Assembly: GCF_018333375.1 (NCBI RefSeq)
Contig: NZ_BORW01000005.1
Location: 62,001 to 126,000, forward strand
DNA from: Paenibacillus cookii
GTDB taxonomy: Bacteria; Bacillota; Bacilli; Paenibacillales; Paenibacillaceae
Length of the DNA stretch: 64,000 bases
Reading direction: 5' to 3'
The notes beneath the pieces were generated by a model that searched no databases, was not told where the DNA came from, and was given only the letters and a program-made list of their open reading frames with translations. Shown here one piece after another: positions 42,703 through 51,521 of this stretch. Each line of letters opens with the position of its first letter. The first letter of the stretch is position 1. Both the position numbers and the translations under genes were made by a program.

Positions 42703-43544
42703 GTGGACGCAAAGTGAGAAGAGGTTTCCGGCTGGGGCTAAGTTATCTCGTGCTGGTCATTTTGTCCGTGTGCGCGATCTATCCTGCCCTCTGGGTCGTT
42801 TTGGGCTCGTTCCGGCCGGGCAAATCGCTGTACAGCAAGACGCTGATCCCGGAAACCTTTACGCTGGAGCATTACCGCGAGCTGTTTACTTCCAAAAGCT
42901 TCATGTTCGGCCAGTGGTATTTGAACACGCTGAAAATCGCCACGTTTTCGATGATCATCGGCGTATTTTTAACGCTGCTGACCAGTTACGCCGTATCCCG
43001 GTTCCGGTTCCGCGGCCGGAAGACGGCTTTGTCGACGTTGCTCATTTTGGGGATGTTCCCGGGTTTCATGAGCATGATCGCCATTTATCTGCTGTTAAAA
43101 GAGTGGCATCTGCTGGATACGCACCTGGCCCTAATTATCGTGTACGCCGCCGGAGCGCCTCTCGGCGGGACGTTTATTGCCAAAGGTTTTCTCGACACCA
43201 TCCCGCGCACGCTGGATGAAGCCGCAAAAATCGACGGGGCGAGCAACTGGGTTATTTTTACGCGCATCATCCTGCCTTTATCGCGGCCGATGATTACCTA
43301 TATGGCGCTAACGCAGTTCGTCGGCCCTTGGGTGGATTACATTTTTGCGCGGCTCGTTCTGCGGACGAAGGAAAACTGGACGCTGGCGGTCGGCCTGTAC
43401 GACATGGTCGCTTCGAACCAAAACACGAACTTTACGGCGTTTGCCGCCGGAGCGGTCCTGATCGCCGTGCCGATCACTATTTTGTTTATTTTCTTGCAGC
43501 GATTGCTTGTCGACGGATTGACGTCGGGCGCAAGCAAGGGGTAA
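42699..43544 (+). CDS. malG: Maltodextrin ABC transporter permease (MalG-like)
   Basis: A 281-residue permease with six helices and an intact EAA loop (EAAKIDGASNWVIFTRIILP). The C-terminal FLQRLLVDGLTSGASKG is typical of MalG, whose tail reaches the ATPase. The ATG at 42699 is preceded by AGAGGAGG inside the end of malF. It closes the operon; its transcription terminator was split by the MITE-like insertion at 43654-43822. Confidence 0.93.
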   Translation: MSGRKVRRGFRLGLSYLVLVILSVCAIYPALWVVLGSFRPGKSLYSKTLIPETFTLEHYRELFTSKSFMFGQWYLNTLKIATFSMIIGVFLTLLTSYAVSRFRFRGRKTALSTLLILGMFPGFMSMIAIYLLLKEWHLLDTHLALIIVYAAGAPLGGTFIAKGFLDTIPRTLDEAAKIDGASNWVIFTRIILPLSRPMITYMALTQFVGPWVDYIFARLVLRTKENWTLAVGLYDMVASNQNTNFTAFAAGAVLIAVPITILFIFLQRLLVDGLTSGASKG

Positions 43545-43629
43545 CGCTGTTCAGTGCTCGAGGCGGTTCAGGTCAGCTACAGGCGCATATTTTAAAAGTA
43601 TAACGGTATGCAAGTATGTTCGGATTTGA

Positions 43630-43653
43630 AGGGCACTCCCTAATGGAGTGCCC
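43630..43653. repeat. Left copy of a 24-bp direct repeat (terminator stem)
   Basis: AGGGCACTCC, CTAAT and GGAGTGCCC form a hairpin of 9-bp arms. The same 24 bp recur at 43823-43846. This left copy lacks a T-tract because the inserted element begins right after it. Confidence 0.85.
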
Positions 43654-43822
43654 CAGGCTGTCGAGAAACCCCCTGTTTTTTTGCAGGGGGTTTAAAATTG
43701 CCTCGTCGGTCACTGAAGTAGGGTTCTCAGAGCGCTTTAAATCGATTTTTATTTTAAAAGATATGATTCCCCATATAAAAAATAGAGTGTCGAAAAGTCC
43801 ATTGGACTTTCTCGACACTCTG
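43654..43822. mobile_element. MITE-like element, 169 bp
   Basis: The element has 15-bp terminal inverted repeats: CAGGCTGTCGAGAAA on the left and, read inward from the right, CAGAGTGTCGAGAAA (13 of 15 match). It is flanked by exact 24-bp direct repeats that are themselves a terminator hairpin. Inside are an AAACCCCCTG/CAGGGGGTTT hairpin (43667-43692 region), an AT-rich centre, and a subterminal hairpin of AGAGTGTCG with its complement. No transposase is encoded, so it would be mobilised in trans. The ends and hairpin targeting recall IS1182-family elements, but that assignment is from memory only. Confidence 0.75.
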
Positions 43823-43852
43823 AGGGCACTCCCTAATGGAGTGCCCTTTTTT
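43823..43852 (+). terminator. Right direct repeat: intact terminator
   Basis: The second 24-bp copy (43823-43846) keeps the TTTTTT tail, so it is the original malG terminator stem with its tract. Transcripts must now cross the 169-bp insert to reach it. Confidence 0.85.
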
Positions 43853-43890
43853 ATGGTATAGACCTGCAAGCCGAGTCGACTATATGCCCC

Positions 43891-45285
43891 TTACGTTAAA
43901 AGGAACGTCAACCGCCGGCCAATTTGACGGATGTGATTAACGTCCGCCCACAGAATAAAATAATTGTACGACGTTTCCCCTATGTGAACGGGACGGGGAT
44001 ATCGCACGATAAGTGCCGCCTGTTTGTTCATCTCCGCAGGCTGGTCGGCCGAGGGGGAAATGAAGCACGCCTCTTGATGTTGTATCGTCGCATTGACAAT
44101 CCGGGGAGATGAACCGTAGGGCATCAATGGATGAAAAGCTTCGGAGCGGCATACATCTGCGATCCGGTCGCCCGCTGAAATGGCGGATACCTGAAAAAAA
44201 CCGTCAAACCCTTCGTACTTCTCATCGCTGACCCGGCGCCAGTTTGCGGGATACGGAAAAGATACCTGGTACACCAAGCATGTGAAGATGTTTGCCGGAA
44301 GCCTTCTGACGCGAGGAGACCACTGCAGGGCAGTAATCCGGCCGCCGTTGAGAACATTCACCGGTTTCTGCTCTCCAATATCGATGATCCAGAGCCGGCT
44401 CGCGCTTTCCGCGCCTGCGCATCCCGATAAGTACGCGATTTTTTCACCGTCCGGCGACCAGCCGACGGGAGTGGCGAAACAGTCGGAAACCGCCAACGTC
44501 CTTTGATTTCGACCGATACGGCTGTCGATTTGGATGAGAGAATAATAATTCGGTTCCTGATAGGCCGTAGCGCTGTAGGCGATGCTCCGGGAGTCAGGGG
44601 ACCATGCCGGATAGTAGTTTTTGGCAAGCGGTCCGCCTTCGAGCTTATAGACGGTACCGGTGGTCAAATCCACCGTCGAAATGATGGAGATGCTTGCGCC
44701 GGGAAACGTATAAAGCGCGAAGCTTCCGTCCGGGGAAATCCGGACGTCATGAAGGGGGCCATCCGTATTTTGCGTGATTTGTCTTCGGCCGGTGCCATTC
44801 GCCCGAATCCGGAAAAGCTGGGTATTGCCGGAGGAATCCGGGGCCGCAAACAGAAGCTCGGTACCTGAAGGGAACCACTGGACATCGCTGGCACCCGGCT
44901 CCATGATGGCATAGCTGCGATGTGAGAACGTATCGTAGACGACGATTCGCGCGTTATTGACATACGCAAGAAATCGGCGGTCCGGAGACCAGTCCAACAG
45001 CGTATAGAGTTCGATTTGGTCGATCCTGGCGACGGCGAGCGTAACGGTATCCAGTACGTAAACCACATTGCCCGCGCCGATGAAGGCGATTTTTCTGCCG
45101 TCGGGAGACCAATAGGGAACGGAAAATTCCGCGCCAAGTCCCCGGGTCATTTGAACATGAAGACCGTCCTGCGGTCGGAACAACCAGATCTCGAACGTTC
45201 CGCTCCGGTTCGACGTGTAGGCAATCCATCCTTTATCTGCACTATGGGGAACAGCTTGCACGGCCAACATCCTCTCTTGAATCAT
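43891..45285 (-). CDS. TolB-like beta-propeller protein
   Basis: A 464-residue protein of about six PD40/WD40-like propeller repeats (residues 15-320), seen as WIAYTSNRSGTFEIWLFRP, YWSPDGRKIAFIG, LDWSPDRRFLAYV, ISPDGSFALYTFP, AWSPDSRSIAYSA and GWSPDGEKIAYLS. A C-terminal domain of about 130 residues (from FPYPANWRRVSDEKYEGF) is not one I recognise. No signal peptide is visible, unlike true TolB, so it is probably cytosolic or processed otherwise. The start is uncertain (ATG at 45285 or 45270); neither has a well-spaced ribosome site. It stands alone. Confidence 0.78.
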   Translation of the reverse strand: MIQERMLAVQAVPHSADKGWIAYTSNRSGTFEIWLFRPQDGLHVQMTRGLGAEFSVPYWSPDGRKIAFIGAGNVVYVLDTVTLAVARIDQIELYTLLDWSPDRRFLAYVNNARIVVYDTFSHRSYAIMEPGASDVQWFPSGTELLFAAPDSSGNTQLFRIRANGTGRRQITQNTDGPLHDVRISPDGSFALYTFPGASISIISTVDLTTGTVYKLEGGPLAKNYYPAWSPDSRSIAYSATAYQEPNYYSLIQIDSRIGRNQRTLAVSDCFATPVGWSPDGEKIAYLSGCAGAESASRLWIIDIGEQKPVNVLNGGRITALQWSPRVRRLPANIFTCLVYQVSFPYPANWRRVSDEKYEGFDGFFQVSAISAGDRIADVCRSEAFHPLMPYGSSPRIVNATIQHQEACFISPSADQPAEMNKQAALIVRYPRPVHIGETSYNYFILWADVNHIRQIGRRLTFLLT

Positions 45286-45468
45286 CCTTTACCTCAGATA
45301 TTATTCAGTGGAGGGGAATTAGGCGACAGTCCCGGACGGCACTTAAGGTATCCTTTTGAAAACTGGCGCATCTTTCATCTTGAACTTTAGAGGGGTTGAA
45401 AAAGAAGAAGATAAGGGTGATATTAGGGGGAGCGGAGTTCTTTCAATAAATAATGGGAGCGTGTTTTT

Positions 45469-45918
45469 TTGAAAAAACGTCCATTGCTTGTCGTTTGCGG
45501 GCTTGTGATTGTCCTAGTCGTTGTCTTCGCTATTCCGCCGCTTTTTCAATCAGACCCGAACACAACATTTAAAAAAGAAATCATCGAGAAGATCGGGGAT
45601 CGGGAAGTCTCCGCCGTGAAGCTGATAAAGTCGTCGGATGAAAAAACGTTCGCTCTTAGAAACAAAGAGGACATACACCGCATGTTGGATGCCATGTCTT
45701 CAGTAGAGCTTGAAAAAGCGAACCGCCATCAAGATGCTGCCAAAGATACGTATTCGATGCTCATATTAGTCCAGGGAAAGCCGACATTCAGCGTTTTTTG
45801 GGATGATAACAACAACGTGCAGATATTGGATTCGGAAAACGAAACTCATCATCTATACAAGGTCAAAAACGCATCCGCTCTCGATCCGATTAAGAACTAT
45901 TGGAATCATGAAACATGA
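45469..45918 (+). CDS. Hypothetical membrane-anchored protein, 149 residues
   Basis: An N-terminal helix (residues 4-26, LLVVCGLVIVLVVVFAIPPL) anchors an outward domain of about 120 residues with alternating strands and helices (VSAVKLIKSSDEKTFALRN, YSMLILVQGKPTFSVFWDD). I do not recognise a family. The start is TTG at 45469, with GGGAGCG upstream. Codon use is AT-richer than the neighbours. It has its own terminator at 45994-46025 and appears to be a single-gene unit. Confidence 0.65.
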   Translation: MKKRPLLVVCGLVIVLVVVFAIPPLFQSDPNTTFKKEIIEKIGDREVSAVKLIKSSDEKTFALRNKEDIHRMLDAMSSVELEKANRHQDAAKDTYSMLILVQGKPTFSVFWDDNNNVQILDSENETHHLYKVKNASALDPIKNYWNHET

Positions 45919-45993
45919 CTTAGCACGTTTTAACATTCAGGCGAACTTACCGAGAAAATCATGTATGCATATACGTGGAAGGACCGAAAGCCA

Positions 45994-46025
45994 AGCCCGT
46001 CTCGCGCGTTGAGAGGGGCTGTTTT
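45994..46025 (+). terminator. Terminator after the 149-residue gene
   Basis: Ten-bp arms with one mismatch (45994-46003 and 46011-46020) and a GTTTTT tail. Confidence 0.8.
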
Positions 46026-46161
46026 TCCATGGGCATATCTCTATCTTGCTGTTATATTCTTAAAACCCGATTGTGCATGAATGCGCGTGATATACTCCTA
46101 GTGACACAACGGATGACTGGCAACGCATGATGAACGGAAGCCATAACTTCAAGGGAGGAGC

Positions 46162-46794
46162 ATGCTTGAAATGCACAAAGTGATAGAGCCCAAAATTCTT
46201 TATTTCGGGACCCCTGTCGTCCTGATCAGCACCTTAAACGAGGACGGTTCGGCCAATGTAGCCCCCATGTCTTCGGCGTGGTGGTTAAACCAGTCTTGCA
46301 TGCTCGGGATGAGCCGTAAATCCAAGACCGTCCAGAACCTTATCCGCGAAAAAGAGTGCGTATTGAATCTCCCTTCGCCGGACCTTGTCGGCGCCGTCGA
46401 CAAACTGGCTTTACTTACCGGCGTGAACCCTGTGCCCGATACCAAAATGCAGTTGGGATACCGCTACGAACCCGATAAGTTCGGAACGGCCGGACTCACC
46501 CCGGAACCTTCGGATTTGGTTAAAGCGCCCCGCGTTGCGGAATGCCCGGTTCAGTTAGAGGCATCTCTCGTTAAAGCGCATGATTTTGGCCAACCGAGCA
46601 GCCTGACAGCGATCGAGGTTACCGTCACTAGAGTGCATGTCGATGAAAACCTTCTAATGGCAGGGGAGAAAAACTACGTCGATCCGCTAAAATGGAATCC
46701 GCTCATCATGAACTTTTGCGAATATTTCGGATTAAGCGGCCAATTGCATCCCTCCAGGTTGGCGCCGGTATTCGGTCCGGTTTCCCGCGGTTGA
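46162..46794 (+). CDS. Flavin reductase-like split-barrel protein
   Basis: A 210-residue FMN-binding protein of the flavin reductase-like superfamily. The core strand LYFGTPVVLISTLNEDGSAN and the FMN loop VAPMSSAWWLNQSCMLGM are typical, followed by SKTVQNLIREKECVLNLPS. Such proteins reduce flavins or act as flavoprotein oxidoreductases of unknown substrate. GGGAGG precedes two possible starts, 46162 (close) and 46171 (better spaced). A strong terminator follows, and the gene is monocistronic. Confidence 0.85.
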   Translation: MLEMHKVIEPKILYFGTPVVLISTLNEDGSANVAPMSSAWWLNQSCMLGMSRKSKTVQNLIREKECVLNLPSPDLVGAVDKLALLTGVNPVPDTKMQLGYRYEPDKFGTAGLTPEPSDLVKAPRVAECPVQLEASLVKAHDFGQPSSLTAIEVTVTRVHVDENLLMAGEKNYVDPLKWNPLIMNFCEYFGLSGQLHPSRLAPVFGPVSRG

Positions 46795-46834
46795 ACTGTC
46801 CCGTAAGCATCGACCCCAAAAGGATAAGCAAGTG

Positions 46835-46872
46835 AAAAAGGAGCAGTTGTCTCTCGGCAGCTGCTCCTTTTT
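46835..46872 (+). terminator. Terminator before the Bce-type module
   Basis: Fifteen-bp arms with G-U pairing (46835-46849 and 46858-46872), A-run before and TTTTT after, so it can act in both directions. Confidence 0.88.
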
Positions 46873-46947
46873 CATGGATGATTTCAGGGGCGGCCCGGCA
46901 TGGTACAATACTAGGCAAATATACCTCTTGCGAAGGAGAGCGCCCGA

Positions 46948-47649
46948 ATGTTCAAAATATTTATCGTCGAAGATGACAAGGGACTTGTCGGCTTGCTGAA
47001 GGAGCATTTGCACAAATTCGGCTACGATACGAAATGCGCGTCCGATTTTGGGGCGGTGATCGCCGAATTCGAACGGTTCCAGCCTCATCTCGTGCTGCTT
47101 GACGTCAATTTGCCGATGTTCGACGGATTTTATTGGTGCCGGCAAATCCGGAACGGCTCGACCTGCCCGATTATTTTCATCTCCGCCCGCGACAGCAAAA
47201 TGGATCAGGTGATGGCGTTGGAGAACGGGGCCGACGATTATTTGACCAAACCGTTCGATTTCGAAATCGCCCTGGCCAAAATCAACAGCCAGCTCCGCCG
47301 GGCCTACGGGTCTTACGCGGCATCGCAGCAGCAGCGGACGGTGGGCGTCTCGGGGCTAACCCTCGATATGGAAAGGCTGGCGCTCTCCTTTAACGGGGAC
47401 AAAACCGATCTGAGCCCGACCGAAGCCAAAATTTTGGACGAACTGATCGCAAGGTCCGGGCAAGTCGTCAGCCGGGACCGGCTGCTCGACAAAATTTGGG
47501 ACGACCAATGGTTCGTCGACGACAACACGCTGAACGTTTATGTGGCCCGCGTCCGCAAAAAGCTGGCGGCGGTCGGCATTCATGACGCCCTCCAAACGAT
47601 CCGCGGGCAGGGATACCGTCTCCTGCCGAATTGGGGGGATGAAACATGA
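46948..47649 (+). CDS. OmpR-family response regulator, BceR-like
   Basis: A 233-residue regulator with a receiver domain (phosphoacceptor Asp52 in LVLLDVNLPMFDGF, Lys in LTKPFDFE) and a winged-helix DNA-binding domain (SGQVVSRDRLLDKIW). The WCRQIRNGSTCPIIFISARD stretch is typical of BceR/GraR-type regulators. GCGAAGGAG precedes the ATG. It overlaps the kinase gene by ATGA and lies directly upstream of a BceAB-type transporter, whose promoter carries a BceR-type dyad at 48641-48654. Confidence 0.92.
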   Translation: MFKIFIVEDDKGLVGLLKEHLHKFGYDTKCASDFGAVIAEFERFQPHLVLLDVNLPMFDGFYWCRQIRNGSTCPIIFISARDSKMDQVMALENGADDYLTKPFDFEIALAKINSQLRRAYGSYAASQQQRTVGVSGLTLDMERLALSFNGDKTDLSPTEAKILDELIARSGQVVSRDRLLDKIWDDQWFVDDNTLNVYVARVRKKLAAVGIHDALQTIRGQGYRLLPNWGDET

Positions 47650-48617
47650 GGCTGTTCATCCGGGACCAGGCCCCTCTAGTCGCCGTCTATCTGCTGCAAT
47701 TATTCCTCGTCACCCTCGTGTACTGGCTCGACGGCAGCCGCGATGTAGGCATCAGTCTATACGCCGGTCTGCTCAGCGTATGTTTGTTGTCCGTTTACCT
47801 CGTGATCCGCTATATAAGAAACCGTACTTTTTACGTCCGGCTGGCCGCGGAGGTTTCTTCCACCGAGGAGCTGCTGAAAGACAAACATCAGACGCCGCTC
47901 GCCCAAAGCCTGCAGCGTTTGTTCAAACGCCAGTACCGGCGCTATCAGACCGATTTGCAGCATTACAAACATAAAATCGAATCCCATTTGGAATTCATTC
48001 ATCAGTGGGTCCATCAGATGAAAACGCCGTTGTCCGTCATCCATTTGATGATCCGGAACAGGGACGAGGCCGAATTCGCCGCCATCGGCGACGAGCTGGA
48101 CCGGATCCGCAAGGGACTCGACATCGTGCTGTACACCGCGCGCCTGGACACGTTCGAACGGGATTTCCATGTCGAGACGCTTGATTTGCGCCGGGTCGTG
48201 CGCGAGGTGACCTCGTCCCAGAAAAGGCTGTTTATCCGCAGCCATGTGTTTCCGCTGATCCGGATGGACGAGCCCCTGCTCATTGCTTCGGATGAGAAAT
48301 GGCTTGCCTTCGTGCTGACGCAGCTGATCACCAACGCGGTCCGTTATACGCGGGGCGAAAATCGCAAGATCGTGTTTTACGGCTATCGCCGCGGCGAACA
48401 AACGGTGCTCGAGGTGCAGGACGAAGGGGTCGGCATTCCCCAAGGGGATTTGCCCCGCGTATTCGAGCCGTATTTCACCGGGGAGAACGGCAGAGAGTTC
48501 CAGGAATCGACGGGCATGGGGCTTTATTTGGCGAAGCAGATTTGCGGGAAGCTGGGGCATGACATTCAAGTGGAATCCGAGGCGGGGAAGGGGACGACGG
48601 TCCGGTTGATTTTTTGA
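47646..48617 (+). CDS. Intramembrane-sensing histidine kinase, BceS-like
   Basis: A 323-residue kinase with two helices joined by almost no extracellular loop (about 12-32 and 37-58), the mark of intramembrane-sensing kinases that rely on the transporter to detect the drug. The phospho-accepting His123 is in QWVHQMKTPLSVIHLM, and the ATP lobe has LITNAVRY, VQDEGVGIPQGDL and GMGLYLAKQI. The start overlaps the regulator stop. In BceRS systems the partner BceAB complex both senses and removes peptide antibiotics from undecaprenyl pyrophosphate. Confidence 0.93.
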   Translation: MRLFIRDQAPLVAVYLLQLFLVTLVYWLDGSRDVGISLYAGLLSVCLLSVYLVIRYIRNRTFYVRLAAEVSSTEELLKDKHQTPLAQSLQRLFKRQYRRYQTDLQHYKHKIESHLEFIHQWVHQMKTPLSVIHLMIRNRDEAEFAAIGDELDRIRKGLDIVLYTARLDTFERDFHVETLDLRRVVREVTSSQKRLFIRSHVFPLIRMDEPLLIASDEKWLAFVLTQLITNAVRYTRGENRKIVFYGYRRGEQTVLEVQDEGVGIPQGDLPRVFEPYFTGENGREFQESTGMGLYLAKQICGKLGHDIQVESEAGKGTTVRLIF

Positions 48618-48636
48618 AACCTTGAGCCGCGCAGCG

Positions 48637-48704
48637 AAGCTTACAAAAGTGTAAGCTTGTGTAAGCTTACGGCATGGCAGCGGGAGAGGCATCTTCCCTA
48701 TAAT
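48637..48704 (+). promoter_or_regulatory. bceAB promoter with BceR-type binding site
   Basis: TTACA-AAAG-TGTAA (48641-48654), a match to the known TNACA-N4-TGTAA motif, is extended to 9-bp arms (48637-48658). A second perfect palindrome GTAAGCTTAC follows at 48661-48670. The -10 TATAAT (48699-48704) has no usable -35 (GGCAGC), as expected for an activator-dependent promoter. Confidence 0.8.
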
Positions 48705-48746
48705 AAAACCATGAGATCGATCTTATGAAGCAAGGAGCCGGCAGCG

Positions 48747-49514
48747 TTGACGATTTTGGACGTAAAATACTTATCGAAAATTTACGAAGGACAGGTGCCG
48801 CGGCAGGCGCTGGACAACGTTCGGTTCTCCCTTCGCGCGGAAGAATTCGTCGGGATCATGGGGCCGTCGGGAAGCGGGAAAACGACGCTCTTAAACGTCA
48901 TTGCGACCATCGACGAACCGACCTCCGGCGAAATACGGATCAACGGCGTCAATCCGCACCAGCTCGGCCGGACGGAGACGGCGCTATTCCGCCGCCGCGA
49001 GCTCGGATTCGTGTTTCAGCAATTCAACCTTCTTGACGCCATGACCGTGGCCGAAAACATCGTGCTGCCGTTGTCGCTTGACGGCGTGCCGGTGGGGGAG
49101 ATGGAGCAAAAATTAAACGATATCGCCTTAAAATTAGGCATTTCGGACATCTTGGACCGGCGGATTTACGAATTATCGGGCGGACAGATGCAGCGGACCG
49201 CCATTGCGCGGGCCATCATCCATAAGCCGTCGCTGATCCTTGCCGACGAGCCGACGGGCAACCTCGACTCCAAAGCATCGGACGACGTGATGAGGACGCT
49301 GCGGACTTTGAACGAGGAAGGGGCGACCATCTTGATGGTGACGCATGACCCGGTGGCGGCAAGCTTCTGCAAGCGCGTCATTTTCATCAAAGACGGCCGG
49401 TTTTACAACGAGATTTACCGGGGGGACAACCGCCAGGGATTTTTTCAGCGAATCATCGACATGCTGTCGCTCTTAGGAGGGGATCGCCGTGTCCTTTCTA
49501 CAATTCGCTTATAG
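48747..49514 (+). CDS. BceA-like ABC transporter ATPase
   Basis: A 255-residue ATPase of the MacB/LolD group that drives BceAB-type peptide-antibiotic resistance transporters. Walker A (GPSGSGKTTLLNV), signature (LSGGQMQRTAIARAI) and Walker B (LILADEPTGNLDS) are intact, with HDPVAASFCKRVIFIKDG near the end. The start is TTG at 48747, set by AAGGAG at 9-nt spacing. It overlaps the permease gene by 26 bp. Confidence 0.93.
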   Translation: MTILDVKYLSKIYEGQVPRQALDNVRFSLRAEEFVGIMGPSGSGKTTLLNVIATIDEPTSGEIRINGVNPHQLGRTETALFRRRELGFVFQQFNLLDAMTVAENIVLPLSLDGVPVGEMEQKLNDIALKLGISDILDRRIYELSGGQMQRTAIARAIIHKPSLILADEPTGNLDSKASDDVMRTLRTLNEEGATILMVTHDPVAASFCKRVIFIKDGRFYNEIYRGDNRQGFFQRIIDMLSLLGGDRRVLSTIRL

Positions 49515-51438
49515 GAACGTCTCCCGCAACAAGCGCACGTACGCGGCCTATTTTCTGAGCAGCGCTTTTTCCGTCATGATCTTTTTCGTCTGCACGCTGT
49601 TTATTTTCAATCCCGGGATCCGCGAGTCCATCATGTATCCGATCGTCATGCAGACGATGATTACGGCGGTATGCGTCATGTATCTTTTTTTGTTCTTTTT
49701 TGTTCTGTATTCCGTAGGTTCGTTTTTGGCCTCGCGCAAGCATGAAATCGGGATTTGGCTGATGCACGGCATGACGAAAAGGCAGCTGCACCGGATGATT
49801 TTTCTGGAAAACATGCTGATCGGCACCGGGGCCGTCGTCGCGGGCATCGCCTCGGGGCTCGTCACCGGGAAGCTGTTTCTGATGATCGGCTCCCTGGTGT
49901 TCGGCGTTCCCTCGATTCCGTTCCGTTTGACGTGGGAGGCGCTTGCGCTTACGACCGGCGCGTTTGCGGTGCTTTTTCTGATCATTTCGATGTGCACGTC
50001 GGGTTTGTTGCGGAATCTTTCCTTAATCGAGCTTTTTCAAGCCGGGCGCCGCACCAAACTTGCTCCCAAAGGGTCCGCCTGGCTATCGGCGACAGCCGTC
50101 GTGCTCATCGTCGCAGCCTACGGGTTTGCGGCCACGACGAGCGTTTCCGATCTGTACGTCCGCATGCTGCCCGTCACCGCCATGACCGTCGCGGGCACGT
50201 ATCTGCTGTATAACCACGCAGGGGTATGGCTTGTCGAGCGGCTTCAGAAAAAGCGGGGCCTGTTTTGGAAAAAAACGAACATCGTCACGTTGTCCAATCT
50301 GTCCTACCGGTTAAAGGACCATGCCCGGATGCTGTTTATGGTGACGATCGTTTCGACCGTCTCGTTCTGCGCCGTCGGGGTATCCGCATCCATTAATACG
50401 CTGTCGGAACAGTTCCATAACGATTATCCGGCTGCGGTCAGTTATTTGGCGAAGGACGGCAATCCGGCGGAAGGGGAACATCTGCAATCCATACAAAGGG
50501 AGCTGCTGGCAAAAGGACTGCACCCGCGCATCCTCCAATTCCCGGTCAAAAATATTCTGGTCGCTCCGGAAGGCTCCGGCTCCGATCCCGAGGTGCTGTC
50601 CGTCATTTCGTTATCCAGTTACGAACGGGCGATCCGGATGGCAGGTCTTTCGCACGGCGAACAGCCCTTAACCGGTTCCGATGCGCTCGCACTCGTCAGC
50701 TCCGAACGGGATCGGGCGTTCATGAATGCGAGACCGCTGGCGGTCCATGCCGTAACGGGCGGGCGGCTGCATCTCAAGGAAATCGGCTATACCCGGCATG
50801 TCGCCGTGCCCGAGCATTTGCTCCGGACGGATCTGCGGCAGATGGACGGTTATACCAGCGGCCTCGTGGTCAGCGACGAATTGTTCGGCCGCTTGGAGTC
50901 CCGGGCGGGAACCGACCGTTATACCGCGTTTTACGTGGACGACTTCCGGAAAACGCTCGGAGTGGCGAACACCCTGGCCGATTCGGGCGAAGTGAGGTTT
51001 AGCGAAAATCGCGGCTTTACGATCGCCGTCAGCGGCACGCTGTACGTGCTGCAGATGGGGGCGTACCGCGCGATGCTTTTTGCCGCCCTGCTGATCGGCA
51101 CGGTATTTTTCATCGCCGCGGGTTCCTTTCTGTATTTCCGCCTTTACGCGGATCTGGATTACGACCGGCGGCAATACGCCGCCATGGCCAAGCTGGGGCT
51201 GACGGACAAGGAGCTCAGCCGCATCGTGACGCGGCAGCTGGCGCTTTTGTTTTTCGTCCCGATCGTCCTGGCGGTCATTCACAGCAGCTTTGCCTTTATC
51301 GCGCTTCAAAGCCTCTTTTATTTATCGATCGCTTTGGAGATGGGGTTCGTCCTGCTTTGCTTTTTTGCGGCCCAGGTGATGTATTTTTTCTTCATTCGCT
51401 TCCACTACTTGCGGAACGTCAGGAAAAAGCTGCTGTAA
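49489..51438 (+). CDS. BceB-like ABC transporter permease
   Basis: A 649-residue permease with ten helices and a large extracellular domain of about 200 residues between helices 7 and 8 (from about 305 to 520), the drug-sensing part in BceB. FtsX-type regions are visible at the N-terminus (RKHEIGIWLMHGMTKRQLHR) and C-terminus (YDRRQYAAMAKLGLTDKELS). The GTG at 49489 follows AGGAGGGG inside bceA. The likely substrate class is bacitracin-like or other lipid II-cycle peptides; the exact one cannot be read. Confidence 0.93.
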   Translation: MSFLQFAYRNVSRNKRTYAAYFLSSAFSVMIFFVCTLFIFNPGIRESIMYPIVMQTMITAVCVMYLFLFFFVLYSVGSFLASRKHEIGIWLMHGMTKRQLHRMIFLENMLIGTGAVVAGIASGLVTGKLFLMIGSLVFGVPSIPFRLTWEALALTTGAFAVLFLIISMCTSGLLRNLSLIELFQAGRRTKLAPKGSAWLSATAVVLIVAAYGFAATTSVSDLYVRMLPVTAMTVAGTYLLYNHAGVWLVERLQKKRGLFWKKTNIVTLSNLSYRLKDHARMLFMVTIVSTVSFCAVGVSASINTLSEQFHNDYPAAVSYLAKDGNPAEGEHLQSIQRELLAKGLHPRILQFPVKNILVAPEGSGSDPEVLSVISLSSYERAIRMAGLSHGEQPLTGSDALALVSSERDRAFMNARPLAVHAVTGGRLHLKEIGYTRHVAVPEHLLRTDLRQMDGYTSGLVVSDELFGRLESRAGTDRYTAFYVDDFRKTLGVANTLADSGEVRFSENRGFTIAVSGTLYVLQMGAYRAMLFAALLIGTVFFIAAGSFLYFRLYADLDYDRRQYAAMAKLGLTDKELSRIVTRQLALLFFVPIVLAVIHSSFAFIALQSLFYLSIALEMGFVLLCFFAAQVMYFFFIRFHYLRNVRKKLL

Positions 51439-51521
51439 CGGGGCTTGGAGAAATCGAACGGGGCGACCGCGTTTTAACGAAAATCATATCGGCCTTCTGA
51501 TCATAAGAACGGAGGTTCTGC

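Noticed and set aside
43573..43869. Minus-strand 98-codon frame spanning the MITE-like element
   Set aside because: It crosses both direct repeats and both terminal repeats, so it cannot be an ancestral gene; at most it contains a transposase relic.
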